Shown here: positions 1 to 7,746 of the stretch, one piece after another
How positions within the stretch are numbered: position 1 is the stretch's first letter
Layout: each line of letters starts with the position of its first letter
Assembly (NCBI GenBank): GCA_905215015.1
Contig: CAJMOS010000092.1
Coordinates: 1 to 11,844, forward strand
From: an uncultured bacterium
GTDB taxonomy: Bacteria; Spirochaetota; Spirochaetia; Sphaerochaetales; Sphaerochaetaceae
Direction of reading: 5' to 3'
DNA: 11,844 nucleotides
Position numbers and translations under genes: made by a program
Notes under the pieces: model-generated
Told to the model about the DNA's origin: nothing
What the model saw: the letters and a program-made list of their open reading frames with translations, nothing else
Databases searched by the model: none

Positions 1-242
1 CAGGCGAGCTGGCCAGGGATGACGGGTTGTCGCTGCTGCGCATTGCGGGACCGCTGGATTTTTCCCTCATCGGCATTCTCGCCCGGATTGCGACGATTCT
101 CGCCGAGGCGGGAATCAGCATCTTCGCGATTTCCACCTTCGACACCGATTATCTCATGGTAAAACGCGATAAGCTCCAGGCCGCGGAAACGGCGTTGCGA
201 GCCCATGAATACGCGCTTCGGAACCATAAGGAAGAGGGGTGA
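1..242 (+). CDS. ACT-domain protein, C-terminal fragment
   Basis: The reading frame is open from base 3 at the window edge and stops with TGA at 240-242, so the N-terminus is missing. The visible part has the pattern of the small stand-alone ACT-domain proteins of the ACT_7/CASTOR-like type: a strand ending in GPLDFSLIGILA, a helix (RIATILAEAG), then ISIFAISTFDTDYLMV and a final helix. In this family ACT modules usually bind small ligands such as amino acids; the ligand here is unknown. A TTG within the frame at 27 could look like a start, but the homologous pattern continues upstream of it. The next gene starts 4 bp after the stop, so they are probably in one transcript. The family call is from memory of the motif, not from a search. 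Confidence 0.75.
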   Translation, partial: GELARDDGLSLLRIAGPLDFSLIGILARIATILAEAGISIFAISTFDTDYLMVKRDKLQAAETALRAHEYALRNHKEEG

Positions 243-246
243 CGCT

Positions 247-720
247 ATGGAATGGAAGACCACGCATTTCACCAACCGTGGCGTGAGGGTCAAGGACTAC
301 GAGCCCCTGCCCGAGCCACTTGGCGTCGCCCGTATCCTGCTGGTGTTCGCGCTTGTCGCGCTTCTTTGCGGGTGGGTGGCATATGGTTCCCTTTTCGCTC
401 CCTGGCTGTTTGGTGTCGCTTTGGGTGGCGCTCTGTTCTGGTGTCGGTGCGACGATTTCAACAAGAGCGAGATTGCGATGAACAAGCCGTTGCGGGGCAA
501 GGAAGCCGCCATGAGACGGCGCTCCTGGCGTTTGCTCTGGGAAGGGGTTGCCGTCACGTTGCTGTGGCTGGCGGAAACGGTTTTCGCTTTCCGGTTCCAG
601 CTTTCCCTGCCTCAGTACATCTTGGCGGGCCTTTCGCTTGTGGCCTTTTTCGCTACCAGGTTGTATCCAGCCTTTCTCGTGTGGGCGGTCGTTCTGGCCG
701 TGTCTGGGGTTGTTGCGTGA
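247..720 (+). CDS. Hypothetical membrane protein, 157 aa
   Basis: The family is not recognised. ATG at 247 is preferred over an in-frame upstream ATG at 205, because it is preceded by the purine-rich GAAGAGGGG at 231-239 and begins just after the stop of the ACT gene. The protein has a charged N-terminus of about 24 residues, a long hydrophobic stretch at about 25-63 (probably two membrane segments), a basic cytoplasmic-type loop at about 67-92 (KSEIAMNKPLRGKEAAMRRR), a hydrophobic segment at about 95-113 and two more near the C-terminus (about 121-157). It probably has four or five membrane helices. The stop codon overlaps the GTG start of the next gene by 3 bases, so the two products are probably made together and may act together. 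No catalytic motif is visible. Confidence 0.7.
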   Translation: MEWKTTHFTNRGVRVKDYEPLPEPLGVARILLVFALVALLCGWVAYGSLFAPWLFGVALGGALFWCRCDDFNKSEIAMNKPLRGKEAAMRRRSWRLLWEGVAVTLLWLAETVFAFRFQLSLPQYILAGLSLVAFFATRLYPAFLVWAVVLAVSGVVA

Positions 721-1250
721 GAGGGTTCTGGAAACACAAAAGCTTTCTGGAAAGAGGGCAACTCTTCTTCCAAGCGTGCTTTGCCGCCTGTATCGTCCTG
801 TATGCCTTCTTCCATGATATCCGTCTGGTCGAGGCTTCCCTCGGGTTCCTTGTCGTCTTTCAGCGTCTTGATGTCGCCAGGATCCGCATGCCGGGTGTTT
901 TGTGCTGGATGCTTGAGAAGCGGAACGCGCTGGACGACCAAGCGTTGCTTGCCTTCCATGGACCGAGGATCGCCCGTTCGCTTTGCCTCAGGGCTTTCAT
1001 TGAGGCGACCGGGATAGGTGCCAGCTATGCCCTCTGTACCCACATCCTGCTCTTCGGAACAGCCGTCCAGGCACTTGCCATGGTCGCCCTCGCCATGGGC
1101 CAGGCGTTCTACCTGCTCTGGACCGCGGATGAAGGTACGGACAAATGGCTGAACGATACGGCCGCGTTGAAGACGTCCCTTCTGGTCTTCCTGTTCCTCT
1201 GGGTACGCCTGCTGGCCAGTGGAGGGAACATCATTTTCCCCTTGTTTTGA
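717..1250 (+). CDS. Hypothetical membrane protein, 177 aa
   Basis: The family is not recognised. The frame is open far upstream inside the preceding gene, but that part is a shadow. The GTG at 717-719 overlaps the previous TGA (GTGA), the classic arrangement for translational coupling. From there the protein starts with a basic amphipathic stretch, then a membrane segment (about 17-33, ending IVLYAFF), a possible second hydrophobic stretch (about 41-52), a charged middle region with WMLEKRNALDD, and two or three hydrophobic helices at about 95-143 and 160-177. It resembles its upstream neighbour in size and hydrophobicity, but no clear sequence repeat between them was seen. The start is inferred from coupling; no strong Shine-Dalgarno is seen, as expected if ribosomes re-initiate. 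Confidence 0.65.
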   Translation: MRGFWKHKSFLERGQLFFQACFAACIVLYAFFHDIRLVEASLGFLVVFQRLDVARIRMPGVLCWMLEKRNALDDQALLAFHGPRIARSLCLRAFIEATGIGASYALCTHILLFGTAVQALAMVALAMGQAFYLLWTADEGTDKWLNDTAALKTSLLVFLFLWVRLLASGGNIIFPLF

Positions 1251-1286
1251 CTGCCCTTTTTTCCCTGTTTCGGATAGTATGGGGAC

Positions 1287-3383
1287 ATGGAACTGAAAGA
1301 ACGGGTGGCGGAGCTCTCCGATTTGCTGAGACGCTACCAGAAAGCCTATTATGTGGACTCCCGGCCACTAGTCAGCGACTTGGAGTATGACAAGCTGTTT
1401 GACGAGCTGGTCCGGATCGAGGCCGAGCATCCTGAGCTGAGACTTCCTGATTCTCCGACGGTCAGGGTCGGTAGCGACCTGACCGGCGATTTCCCCGAGG
1501 TGGAGCATACCATTCCGGTGCTCAGCCTGGACAAAGCCTATTCCGCGCAAGAGATTCTTGCGTGGATCGACCGGGCCGAGAAGCGGATGGGGGAGGACCT
1601 TTCCTTTGTCATCGAGGAGAAGATTGACGGTTGCTCGATGGTCCTGTACTATGAGGACGGCCGTCTGGCCCGGGGTGTGACCCGCGGCAACGGCGTGGTC
1701 GGCAACGACGTGACGGGCAACATCAAGACGATTCCCTCCATTCCCCTGAGGCTGGACGAGTCGGAGTCGCTGGCTGTGCGTGGCGAGGTCTACCTGCCCA
1801 AGGAGGCTTTCGAGCGGATCAACCAGACGATGGACCCGCCCTACGCAAACCCCCGCAACCTGGCCAGCGGCTCTATCCGCCGTATCCATTCCAGCGAGAC
1901 TGCGAAGATTCCTCTGGATATATTCTGCTACGAGGGCTTCTGGGAGTCGGAGCGTCCGTTTGACGACCACATCCAGATCCTCGAGGAGCTGAAGCGGCTT
2001 GGCTTCCGTACCAATCCCCATATCGGCTACTTCTGCAAGACCAAGGAAGAGGCAGAACGGCGCTTGAGGAAGGCGGGTCTGGAGGGGGTTCCCGGCAGCT
2101 TCAGCGACATCCCGGCCTATATCGAGATGAAGGCCAAGGGGCGCAAGGATCTGCCCTACGAGATCGACGGTCTGGTGGTGAAGATCAACGAGATCAGTGT
2201 CCGCGAGCTGTTCGGCTATACGGGACACCATCCTCGTTGGGCCATCGCCTACAAGTTCGAGGCCCCGCAGGCGGAGACCATTGTCGAAGGTATCGACGTG
2301 CAGGTCGGGCGGACGGGAAGGATCACCCCTGTGGCGCGTGTGAAAGCAACCGAGGTAGGTGGCTCGACCGTGAGCAACATCACCCTGCACAACCAGGACT
2401 ACGTGAACCAGCTCGAGCTTGCCATCGGCGATACGGTGGAGATCAGCAAGCGCGGGGACGTCATTCCTGCCGTGGAGCGGGTAACGGAGAAGAACGAAGC
2501 GGGGAATCCGACCTGGGAGATGCCGAAGGAGTGCCCCTGCTGCCATACTCCGCTCGTCGTCCGTGGCGCCCACCATTTCTGTCCCAATCCCCTGTGCCCG
2601 GACCAGATTCGTGGCAGGGTGGAGTTCTTCTTGGGAAAGGACCAGATGGATATCGAGAGCTTCGGCCCGGAAACCGCGGGAGTGCTGATCGACAAGGGTG
2701 TGCTGAAGGATATCCAGGACATCTACACGATCGACTACGTCAAGACGCTGTCCGGGACTCCTGGCTTCGGCGAGAAGAAGATCGTCTCCATCGTGAAAGC
2801 GGTCGAGGAAAGCAAGAAGCAGCCCTTCCATCGGGTGCTTGTCTCGCTCGGGATTCCCGAAATCGGCAAGAAGGCGGTGGATTTGCTGGTCAAGGACGGG
2901 ATTACCTCGATGGACCAGTTGCTCGGGCTGGCAGCGAAGCATGACGCGGACCGGCTGCTCGGCATCAAGCAGATGGGGCCGAAGACGGTCAAATCGCTCT
3001 TCGATGGATTGAACGACCCGGCCAACCGGACCCGGATCGAGGCGCTCAGGACTGCCGGCCTGCAAATGGAGGAGCGTGTCGAGCGGAACGACATTCCCCA
3101 GACCATGGCGGGACAGGTGTGGTGCGTGACGGGAAGCTTCGTCCATTTCAACCCTCGTTCCAAAGCCATGGAAGAGGTGGAGAAACGGGGTGGGCGCAGT
3201 GTCGGGTCGGTATCCCGCAAGACTACCCATCTGCTGGTGGGTGCCGGTGGCGGCAGCAAGGAAGCCGCCGCTCGCTCTCTCGGAGTGAAGATCGTGCACG
3301 AGGATGAGTTCATCGCCATGCTCGGCATGGGCGACGAAAAGGCGGCAGAGGATCAGAAAAAAGCACAAGGTACTCTTTTCTGA
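1287..3383 (+). CDS. ligA: NAD-dependent DNA ligase LigA
   Basis: LigA seals nicks in duplex DNA during replication and repair, using NAD+ to adenylate its active-site lysine. The 698-residue length is close to the usual 670-700. Visible in order: the Ia domain with the YYVDSRPLVSDLEYD region (21-35) that binds NMN; the adenylation motif KIDG (112-115, Lys112 nucleophile); TRGNGVVGNDVT (132-143); ANPRNLASGS (187-196); YEIDGLVVK (291-299) and AYKF with Lys323; the OB fold; a four-cysteine zinc finger (Cys416, 419, 432, 437); helix-hairpin-helix repeats (about 480-575); and a BRCT domain (about 608-680). An in-frame TAG lies 12 bases before the ATG, so 1287 is the earliest ATG start. It has GGGG at 1281-1284, a close, weak ribosome site. 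The residues after KIDG (CS) differ from the common LA. Confidence 0.97.
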   Translation: MELKERVAELSDLLRRYQKAYYVDSRPLVSDLEYDKLFDELVRIEAEHPELRLPDSPTVRVGSDLTGDFPEVEHTIPVLSLDKAYSAQEILAWIDRAEKRMGEDLSFVIEEKIDGCSMVLYYEDGRLARGVTRGNGVVGNDVTGNIKTIPSIPLRLDESESLAVRGEVYLPKEAFERINQTMDPPYANPRNLASGSIRRIHSSETAKIPLDIFCYEGFWESERPFDDHIQILEELKRLGFRTNPHIGYFCKTKEEAERRLRKAGLEGVPGSFSDIPAYIEMKAKGRKDLPYEIDGLVVKINEISVRELFGYTGHHPRWAIAYKFEAPQAETIVEGIDVQVGRTGRITPVARVKATEVGGSTVSNITLHNQDYVNQLELAIGDTVEISKRGDVIPAVERVTEKNEAGNPTWEMPKECPCCHTPLVVRGAHHFCPNPLCPDQIRGRVEFFLGKDQMDIESFGPETAGVLIDKGVLKDIQDIYTIDYVKTLSGTPGFGEKKIVSIVKAVEESKKQPFHRVLVSLGIPEIGKKAVDLLVKDGITSMDQLLGLAAKHDADRLLGIKQMGPKTVKSLFDGLNDPANRTRIEALRTAGLQMEERVERNDIPQTMAGQVWCVTGSFVHFNPRSKAMEEVEKRGGRSVGSVSRKTTHLLVGAGGGSKEAAARSLGVKIVHEDEFIAMLGMGDEKAAEDQKKAQGTLF

Positions 3384-3425
3384 CACACAAAAAAAGGTGA
3401 TACTTGCAAAGTCAGGAGCAAAACA

Positions 3426-4724
3426 ATGAACGAGCTTGCAGTACAGTTGAACGAGACGTTGAAGGGGACCGTCGCCGAGGCTTTGATGAGCGGCGTCGGC
3501 CGGCGCATGTACTTCCCTAAGGGGATCGTGGCCCAGAGCGCCGAGGCGAAGACCTTGGCGACGAAGTACAACGCCACCATCGGCATGGCGGTCAAGGACG
3601 GGCAGCCCATGTATCTTTCCGACATCTACTCCCAGTTCGTGCCGGGTTCTTTCAATCCTGCCGATATCTTCAGCTATGCCCCGGGCGGCGGCGTCAAGGA
3701 GTTGCGTGAGTTGTGGAAGAAGGAGATGGTGGAGAAGAATCCCTCGCTGAAGGGCAAACTGACCAGCAACCCGATTGTCACCAGCGGCTTGACCCATTCG
3801 ATTTCCACCATCTGCCAGCTCTTCGCGGGCCCGGGAGACACGTTGGTGATTCCCGACCTGGCGTGGGACAACTATGAGCTGATGTTCAGCGCGCTGAACG
3901 ACTGCAAGGTCAAGACCTTCAAGATGTACGACGAGGCGATGGGATACAATGTCGCCGGCCTCGTAGAGGCTGTGCGCAGCATCCCCGACAAGAAGGCCCG
4001 CCTGATCCTGAACTTCCCCAACAACCCGACCGGATACACTCCGAGCGAGGCGGAGATGGGTCTGCTCGCCGATGCCTTGAAGGGGCTTGCCGATGACGGC
4101 TACAAGCTCCTGGTCATCAGCGACGACGCCTACTTCGGGCTTTTCTACGAGAAGGAGACGGCAAAGGAAAGCCTGTTCTCCAAACTCTGCGACCTTTCGC
4201 CGAACATCCTCGCCGTCAAGGGCGATGCCGCCACCAAGGAGGCGATGGTGTGGGGCTTCCGTATCGCCTTCGTCACCTTCGGCTGCAAGGGCTTCACCCA
4301 GGCGCAGTACGATGCCTTGGAAAAGAAGATGATGGGCATCATCCGTGCCACCGTCAGCAACTGCGACCATCCGGGCCAGAGCCTTCTGGTCCATGCCATG
4401 AAGAGTGCCGGCTATCAGGATGACAAGCGCAAGGTGCTGGAGGAGATGCGGGGACGCTACGAGGTCTTCCATGAGACGCTGAGGAAGTTCGAGGACAAGT
4501 ACGACCTGCTGCGCCCCTATCCGTTCAACAGCGGATACTTCATGGCCTTTGCCACGAAAGGGAATGCCGAGGACCTTCGCAAGCGGTTGCTTGATGTCTA
4601 CCATATCGGCTGCATCAATATCGCCGGCAGGGTGCTCAGGGTGGCCTACTGTTCGGTCGAGAAGAAAGACATTCCCGATCTGATCGGACAGCTCTACAAG
4701 GCGGCGGGTGAGGTATGGAGTTAA
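3426..4724 (+). CDS. PLP-dependent aminotransferase, class I/II
   Basis: This is a fold-type I pyridoxal-phosphate enzyme of the aspartate aminotransferase superfamily, probably a cytoplasmic amino-acid aminotransferase; the substrate cannot be told from sequence. In 432 residues it shows YAPGGGVKELRELW (84-97), TSGLTHSIS (119-127) around the cofactor phosphate, NFPNNPTG (196-203), the Asp/Tyr cofactor pair in ISDDAYFG (Asp233, Tyr236), the Schiff-base lysine Lys271 in GDAATKE, and the phosphate-contacting Arg279 in WGFRIAF. A C-terminal arginine (Arg405 in RVLRVAY) is a candidate for binding the substrate carboxylate. AGGAG at 3414-3418 is 7 bases from the ATG. The 42-bp gap after ligA holds no hairpin terminator, so read-through from ligA is likely. 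The gene overlaps the next one by 10 bp. Confidence 0.9.
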   Translation: MNELAVQLNETLKGTVAEALMSGVGRRMYFPKGIVAQSAEAKTLATKYNATIGMAVKDGQPMYLSDIYSQFVPGSFNPADIFSYAPGGGVKELRELWKKEMVEKNPSLKGKLTSNPIVTSGLTHSISTICQLFAGPGDTLVIPDLAWDNYELMFSALNDCKVKTFKMYDEAMGYNVAGLVEAVRSIPDKKARLILNFPNNPTGYTPSEAEMGLLADALKGLADDGYKLLVISDDAYFGLFYEKETAKESLFSKLCDLSPNILAVKGDAATKEAMVWGFRIAFVTFGCKGFTQAQYDALEKKMMGIIRATVSNCDHPGQSLLVHAMKSAGYQDDKRKVLEEMRGRYEVFHETLRKFEDKYDLLRPYPFNSGYFMAFATKGNAEDLRKRLLDVYHIGCINIAGRVLRVAYCSVEKKDIPDLIGQLYKAAGEVWS

Positions 4725-5104
4725 AGGCGAAGCTCTATCTCGTCGATGAAGCAGGCGAGAAGTACATGGGTATCGGCGTGCTCTGGCTGCTCGATGCTGT
4801 CGCGAAAGAAGGCAGCTTGCGCGCTGGGGCGCAGAGTCTTGGCATCAGTTATTCCAAGGCGTTCGGCATGGTCAAGCACCTGGAGGACGAGCTTGGTCTT
4901 CCCGTGTTGGAGCGGAAGCGGGGTGGCAGCGACCGGCAGGGCGCCACCCTGACGCCGTTTGGCAAATCGTTCATGGCGTGCTACGATAGCTTCCAGCGTG
5001 AAGCGAAAGCGGCCATGCAGGAACCATATGCACGCTTTCAGAAGCAGGTAAAAGAGCTGCTTCGTGCAACAGAAGGAGCACAAAGTGGGAACCAAGAAAG
5101 TTGA
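4715..5104 (+). CDS. ModE-type winged-helix transcriptional regulator
   Basis: This 129-residue protein matches the N-terminal DNA-binding domain of ModE/LysR-like regulators: the GVLWLLDAVAKEGSLRAGAQ helix (21-40), the recognition helix region LGISYSKAFGMVKHLE (42-57), the wing beginning LPVLERKRGGSDRQGATLTPFG (62-83), then a C-terminal helix. It lacks the molybdate-binding (MOP/TOBE) domain of full-length ModE, so the effector is unknown and molybdate sensing should not be assumed. It starts 10 bp inside the aminotransferase gene with GGCGGG at 4702-4707 as ribosome site, and its end overlaps the phosphofructokinase gene by 20 bp. The context suggests a regulator tied to the aminotransferase/glycolytic operon, perhaps of the operon itself, but no operator was identified. 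Confidence 0.85.
   Translation: MELKAKLYLVDEAGEKYMGIGVLWLLDAVAKEGSLRAGAQSLGISYSKAFGMVKHLEDELGLPVLERKRGGSDRQGATLTPFGKSFMACYDSFQREAKAAMQEPYARFQKQVKELLRATEGAQSGNQES
5073..5078 (+). promoter_or_regulatory. Shine-Dalgarno deciding the pfk start
   Basis: AAGGAG lies 6 bases before the GTG at 5085. The earlier in-frame GTG at 5064 lies upstream of this site and has no comparable purine block, so 5085 is chosen as the start of the phosphofructokinase. The site sits inside the end of the ModE-like gene. Confidence 0.75.
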
Positions 5105-6416
5105 TTTCACCATTCAGAATCTGGGCGAGGCGAAAATTCCCAGCCCGATTGCCATGAGTTTGAACCGGGGTGACGGAAGAGCCGATTACGTCGACGACAA
5201 CGACCGGATCATCTATACGCTTGACCGCCGGATCGTGAAGGGGAAGGTCGAGGGTGAGGAGGAGGACCTGCTCGAGGTCGCCGGCCCGAGACAGAAGATC
5301 TACTTCAACCCGAGCCATGTCCATGCCGCCATCTGTACCTGTGGCGGTATCTGCCCGGGTCTGAACAACGTCATCAGGGCGGTGGTCCGTTGCTTCTGGT
5401 ACCGCTACGGCGTGCGCCGCATCAGCGGCATCCAGTACGGCTACCAGGGACTGCTCGAGAACGCCCCGTGGCCGTTGGTCGACCTGACTCCGCACGTGGT
5501 GGACAAGATCCAGGAAAAGGGCGGATCGATTCTCGGCAACGCCCGTGGCGGCGGCAAGCAGATCGACGAGATTGTCGATTCCCTGGAGAGGCTGAACATC
5601 AACATCCTGATCACCATCGGCGGTGATGGCACGCTCAGGGGCGCCAGCGACATCGCTGACGAGATCGGCCGCCGTGGCCTGAAGATCGCAGTGGTCGGTG
5701 TGCCGAAGACCATCGACAACGACCTGCTGTACGTGCAGTCCTCCTTTGGCGTGGATACTGCGGTCGCCCAGGCGGTGCCGGCCATCCGGTGCGCTCACGC
5801 CGAGGCCGAGGGTTCGATCAATGGTATCGGCATCGTCAAGGTCATGGGCCGCGAGAGCGGCTTCATCGCCGCCCAGGCTTCCTTGGCCCAGAGCGACGTC
5901 AACTTCTGCCTGATTCCCGAAAACCCGTTCGACATGGATGGGCCCAATGGCTTGCTGAACCACCTGAAGGCCCGCATCCTTGCCCGCCACCATGCGGTGA
6001 TCCTGGTCGCCGAGGGCGCGGGGCAGGAACTGCTGCCCCCTTCCACCGAGCATGACGCCTCCGGCAACGTGAAGTTCCATGACATCGGCCTGTATCTCAA
6101 GGACCAGATCAAGACCTACTTCCAGAAGGAAGGAATCGTCTGCAACATCAAGTACATCGACCCGTCCTACATCATCCGCAGTGTCGCGGCGGACAGCTAC
6201 GATTCAATCTACTGTGCCAGACTTGGAGCCCACGCCGTCCATGCGGCCATGGCGGGCAAGACGAAGATGCTGATCAGCGAGTGCAACAACCGCTTCGTCC
6301 ACATCCCCATCGCCGCCTGTGTCGCCAGCCGGAACCATGTCGACCTCGAAGGTCCTCTGTGGAGAGATGTCCTGGAGAATACCCGGCAGCCTGTCAGCAT
6401 GAAGAACACGCTGTAA
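5085..6416 (+). CDS. 6-phosphofructokinase, long (TP0108-like) type
   Basis: This enzyme phosphorylates fructose 6-phosphate to fructose 1,6-bisphosphate in glycolysis. From GTG 5085 it has 443 residues, longer than the roughly 320-residue E. coli PfkA and typical of the long spirochaete/plant-like group. Motifs: nucleotide-binding GGICPGLN (87-94), GGDGT (179-183), PKTIDND (207-213) with catalytic Asp211, SFGVDTA (220-226) and MGRESG (254-259). At the two sites that discriminate phosphoryl donors it has Gly182 (E. coli Gly104) and Lys208 (E. coli Gly124). Glycine at the first site predicts ATP use, while lysine at the second is shared with pyrophosphate enzymes. This mixed pattern is known in ATP-using members of the long group. 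It is the last gene of the operon, followed by a hairpin at 6440. Confidence 0.93.
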   Translation: MGTKKVDFTIQNLGEAKIPSPIAMSLNRGDGRADYVDDNDRIIYTLDRRIVKGKVEGEEEDLLEVAGPRQKIYFNPSHVHAAICTCGGICPGLNNVIRAVVRCFWYRYGVRRISGIQYGYQGLLENAPWPLVDLTPHVVDKIQEKGGSILGNARGGGKQIDEIVDSLERLNINILITIGGDGTLRGASDIADEIGRRGLKIAVVGVPKTIDNDLLYVQSSFGVDTAVAQAVPAIRCAHAEAEGSINGIGIVKVMGRESGFIAAQASLAQSDVNFCLIPENPFDMDGPNGLLNHLKARILARHHAVILVAEGAGQELLPPSTEHDASGNVKFHDIGLYLKDQIKTYFQKEGIVCNIKYIDPSYIIRSVAADSYDSIYCARLGAHAVHAAMAGKTKMLISECNNRFVHIPIAACVASRNHVDLEGPLWRDVLENTRQPVSMKNTL

Positions 6417-6439
6417 GGCTGTGAGGTGGTAATTCCGTA

Positions 6440-6465
6440 GGGGCTGTCGAGAGGCAGCCCCCCTT
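6440..6465 (+). terminator. Hairpin terminator after phosphofructokinase
   Basis: GGGGCTG (6440-6446) pairs perfectly with CAGCCCC (6455-6461) around an 8-base loop, 23 bp after the pfk stop. The T tract is weak (CCTTCATTT), so termination may be partial or factor-assisted. It marks the end of the operon because no + strand gene follows. Confidence 0.65.
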
Positions 6466-6656
6466 CATTTCGTTTGAGGGAAGAGTTTCCTTACGCATGC
6501 AATGATGGCTTCTTTCCTACCTTTCCGGATTCCTTTTTGCAACACTCTCTGGAATCCTTCCAGACGTCCATCCACGCGCCCCCTTTTGGAATCCACCGTT
6601 CCATAAGGCACGTCCTGCGCCTTCAATTTCCTGTCCGGGAGCAAGGCATGCAACAC
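6465..6656 (-). pseudogene. Possible remnant of an Rpn/PDDEXK-type protein tail
   Basis: A 63-residue frame begins at a GTG with an in-frame TAG 18 bases upstream (minus-strand sense), so there is no room for a longer protein. Its C-terminal half (GRLEGFQRVLQKGIRKGRKEA) has the Gly/Lys/Arg/Glu helical style seen at the ends of Rpn/PD-(D/E)XK nuclease-transposase proteins, and no nuclease core is present. It could equally be a chance frame. It lies directly against the phosphofructokinase terminator, in the 6466-6773 gap where I see no other gene, promoter or repeat. Confidence 0.25.
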
Positions 6657-6773
6657 CTGGCATGCCTGCTTCTATAGATGATGGTGCATACAGGAGTTTG
6701 GAGGACGCAAACAGCCATGATCTTCAGCCTTTGCAGAGAAATGCCGGTTATCCCGCCACGATGTCCTTGACGA

Positions 6774-7559
6774 TCATTCCCCGCAACGGACAAGCCACTG
6801 GATCAACTCGTCGTTCTTATACGCCAGGGAGGGGACATCGAAATGCGTTGCTCCCTTCAGTTCCGTTATTCTCGCATCGGCTCCCATTTCCTTGAGCTTT
6901 TGTATGGCTTCCCTGCTTGATTCTGGATTGACGATCGTATCGTTTGTTCCTACAAACGCCCAGATTCTCGTCTTGCTCAAGGCCTCCAGGTTTTCCTTTG
7001 TCATTTTTACGCTGCCACTCATCGGGGCGATGCAGGCAAAAGTGCCCGGCATTTGTATCTGAAGCTGGTAGGTCCCGGTTCCGCCCATCGAATGGCCCGT
7101 CAAGGCAACCTTTTCCTTGTCTATCGCATGTTCGGCATGGAGGGTTTGTATCAGATCCTTGATCTGATCCGATACGTCCACCCAACCTTTCGCCTCTTTA
7201 TCCAATTTGGGGACGGCAACATATGCTTGCAGGTTTTTGTAATACCCTTCATGCAAGTATTCCGGGAACCCATCCGTTGTCAATAAAGCCGCTGTCTCCT
7301 CCCTTTTGTTGGTTCCCCCATGCAGATAGATGATCAGCGGCATGTCGTTTGTCGGGTTCTCGGGGATGTAGAGGTAGTACGGCAGGCTTCCGGTTGTTTG
7401 TAACTGCATGGTTGCGGGAACAACCTCGCTCGTTTTGTCGCCACTAGGGGACGGTGATGTATCTCTTGCAAGATTTGCCTGTATGCCTGTGGTACTGCTG
7501 CAACCTGTGGCAGCCAACAGGACGACGCATCCGATAAGCCATTGGGTCGTCTTCTTCAT
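6774..7559 (-). CDS. Lipoprotein alpha/beta-hydrolase (esterase)
   Basis: This is a predicted envelope-anchored serine esterase of the PHB-depolymerase/dienelactone-hydrolase style. The second in-frame ATG (7559) is chosen: it has GAGG 7-8 bases upstream and starts a proper signal peptide, MKKTTQWLIG plus a hydrophobic stretch ending AATGC. Cys20 is a likely lipidation site with a relaxed lipobox of the spirochaete kind, followed by a Ser/Thr/Pro-rich linker to about residue 50. The hydrolase domain shows the oxyanion HGG (80-82), the nucleophile elbow GHSMGG (155-160, Ser157), acid Asp207 in GTND and base His239 in ATHF: a full triad, so it is probably active. It is 261 residues long. The gene stands alone, is less GC-rich than the 1-6400 block, and lies between degraded frames, which suggests acquisition by transfer. 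The substrate is unknown; an acylated polysaccharide or polyester is possible. Confidence 0.85.
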   Translation of the reverse strand: MKKTTQWLIGCVVLLAATGCSSTTGIQANLARDTSPSPSGDKTSEVVPATMQLQTTGSLPYYLYIPENPTNDMPLIIYLHGGTNKREETAALLTTDGFPEYLHEGYYKNLQAYVAVPKLDKEAKGWVDVSDQIKDLIQTLHAEHAIDKEKVALTGHSMGGTGTYQLQIQMPGTFACIAPMSGSVKMTKENLEALSKTRIWAFVGTNDTIVNPESSREAIQKLKEMGADARITELKGATHFDVPSLAYKNDELIQWLVRCGE

Positions 7560-7727
7560 CGTGTGCCTCGATAATTCCATTCAAGCATATGTTTTCCGGT
7601 CTGTCTGCCGTTTCCGAAACATGCTTCCGGCATCAAGAGACATTGGACGGAATCGGAAGACGGCCGTGATGTCGGCGAGAGTCTTGAGGGAATATGCAAT
7701 GCATTCAGGTCTGCATGGTGAAATTCC

Positions 7728-7746
7728 TGAGGGACAATGTCCCTCA
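7728..7746. repeat. Perfect 9-bp-arm palindrome
   Basis: TGAGGGACA and TGTCCCTCA flank a single A at 7737. As RNA this makes a stable short hairpin on either strand, without a T tract. On the minus strand it begins at the stop codon of the 7744-7990 frame and lies about 170 bp upstream of the esterase start. It could be a transcript-end hairpin of the degraded gene or an operator for the esterase; the sequence alone does not decide. Confidence 0.5.

Noticed and set aside
1251..1286. Possible promoter (TAGTAT) just before ligA
   Set aside because: No -35 box at the right distance, and transcription from there would leave almost no leader. The T-rich run nearby is not attached to a stable hairpin, so no terminator is called either.
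1368..4604. A 1078-codon open frame on the minus strand
   Set aside because: It lies antisense to ligA and the aminotransferase, whose motifs are unmistakable. It is the codon-bias mirror of GC-rich genes and shows no recognisable domain.
5064..5084. Seven extra N-terminal codons on phosphofructokinase
   Set aside because: The GTG at 5064 lies before the AAGGAG site, which points to the GTG at 5085.
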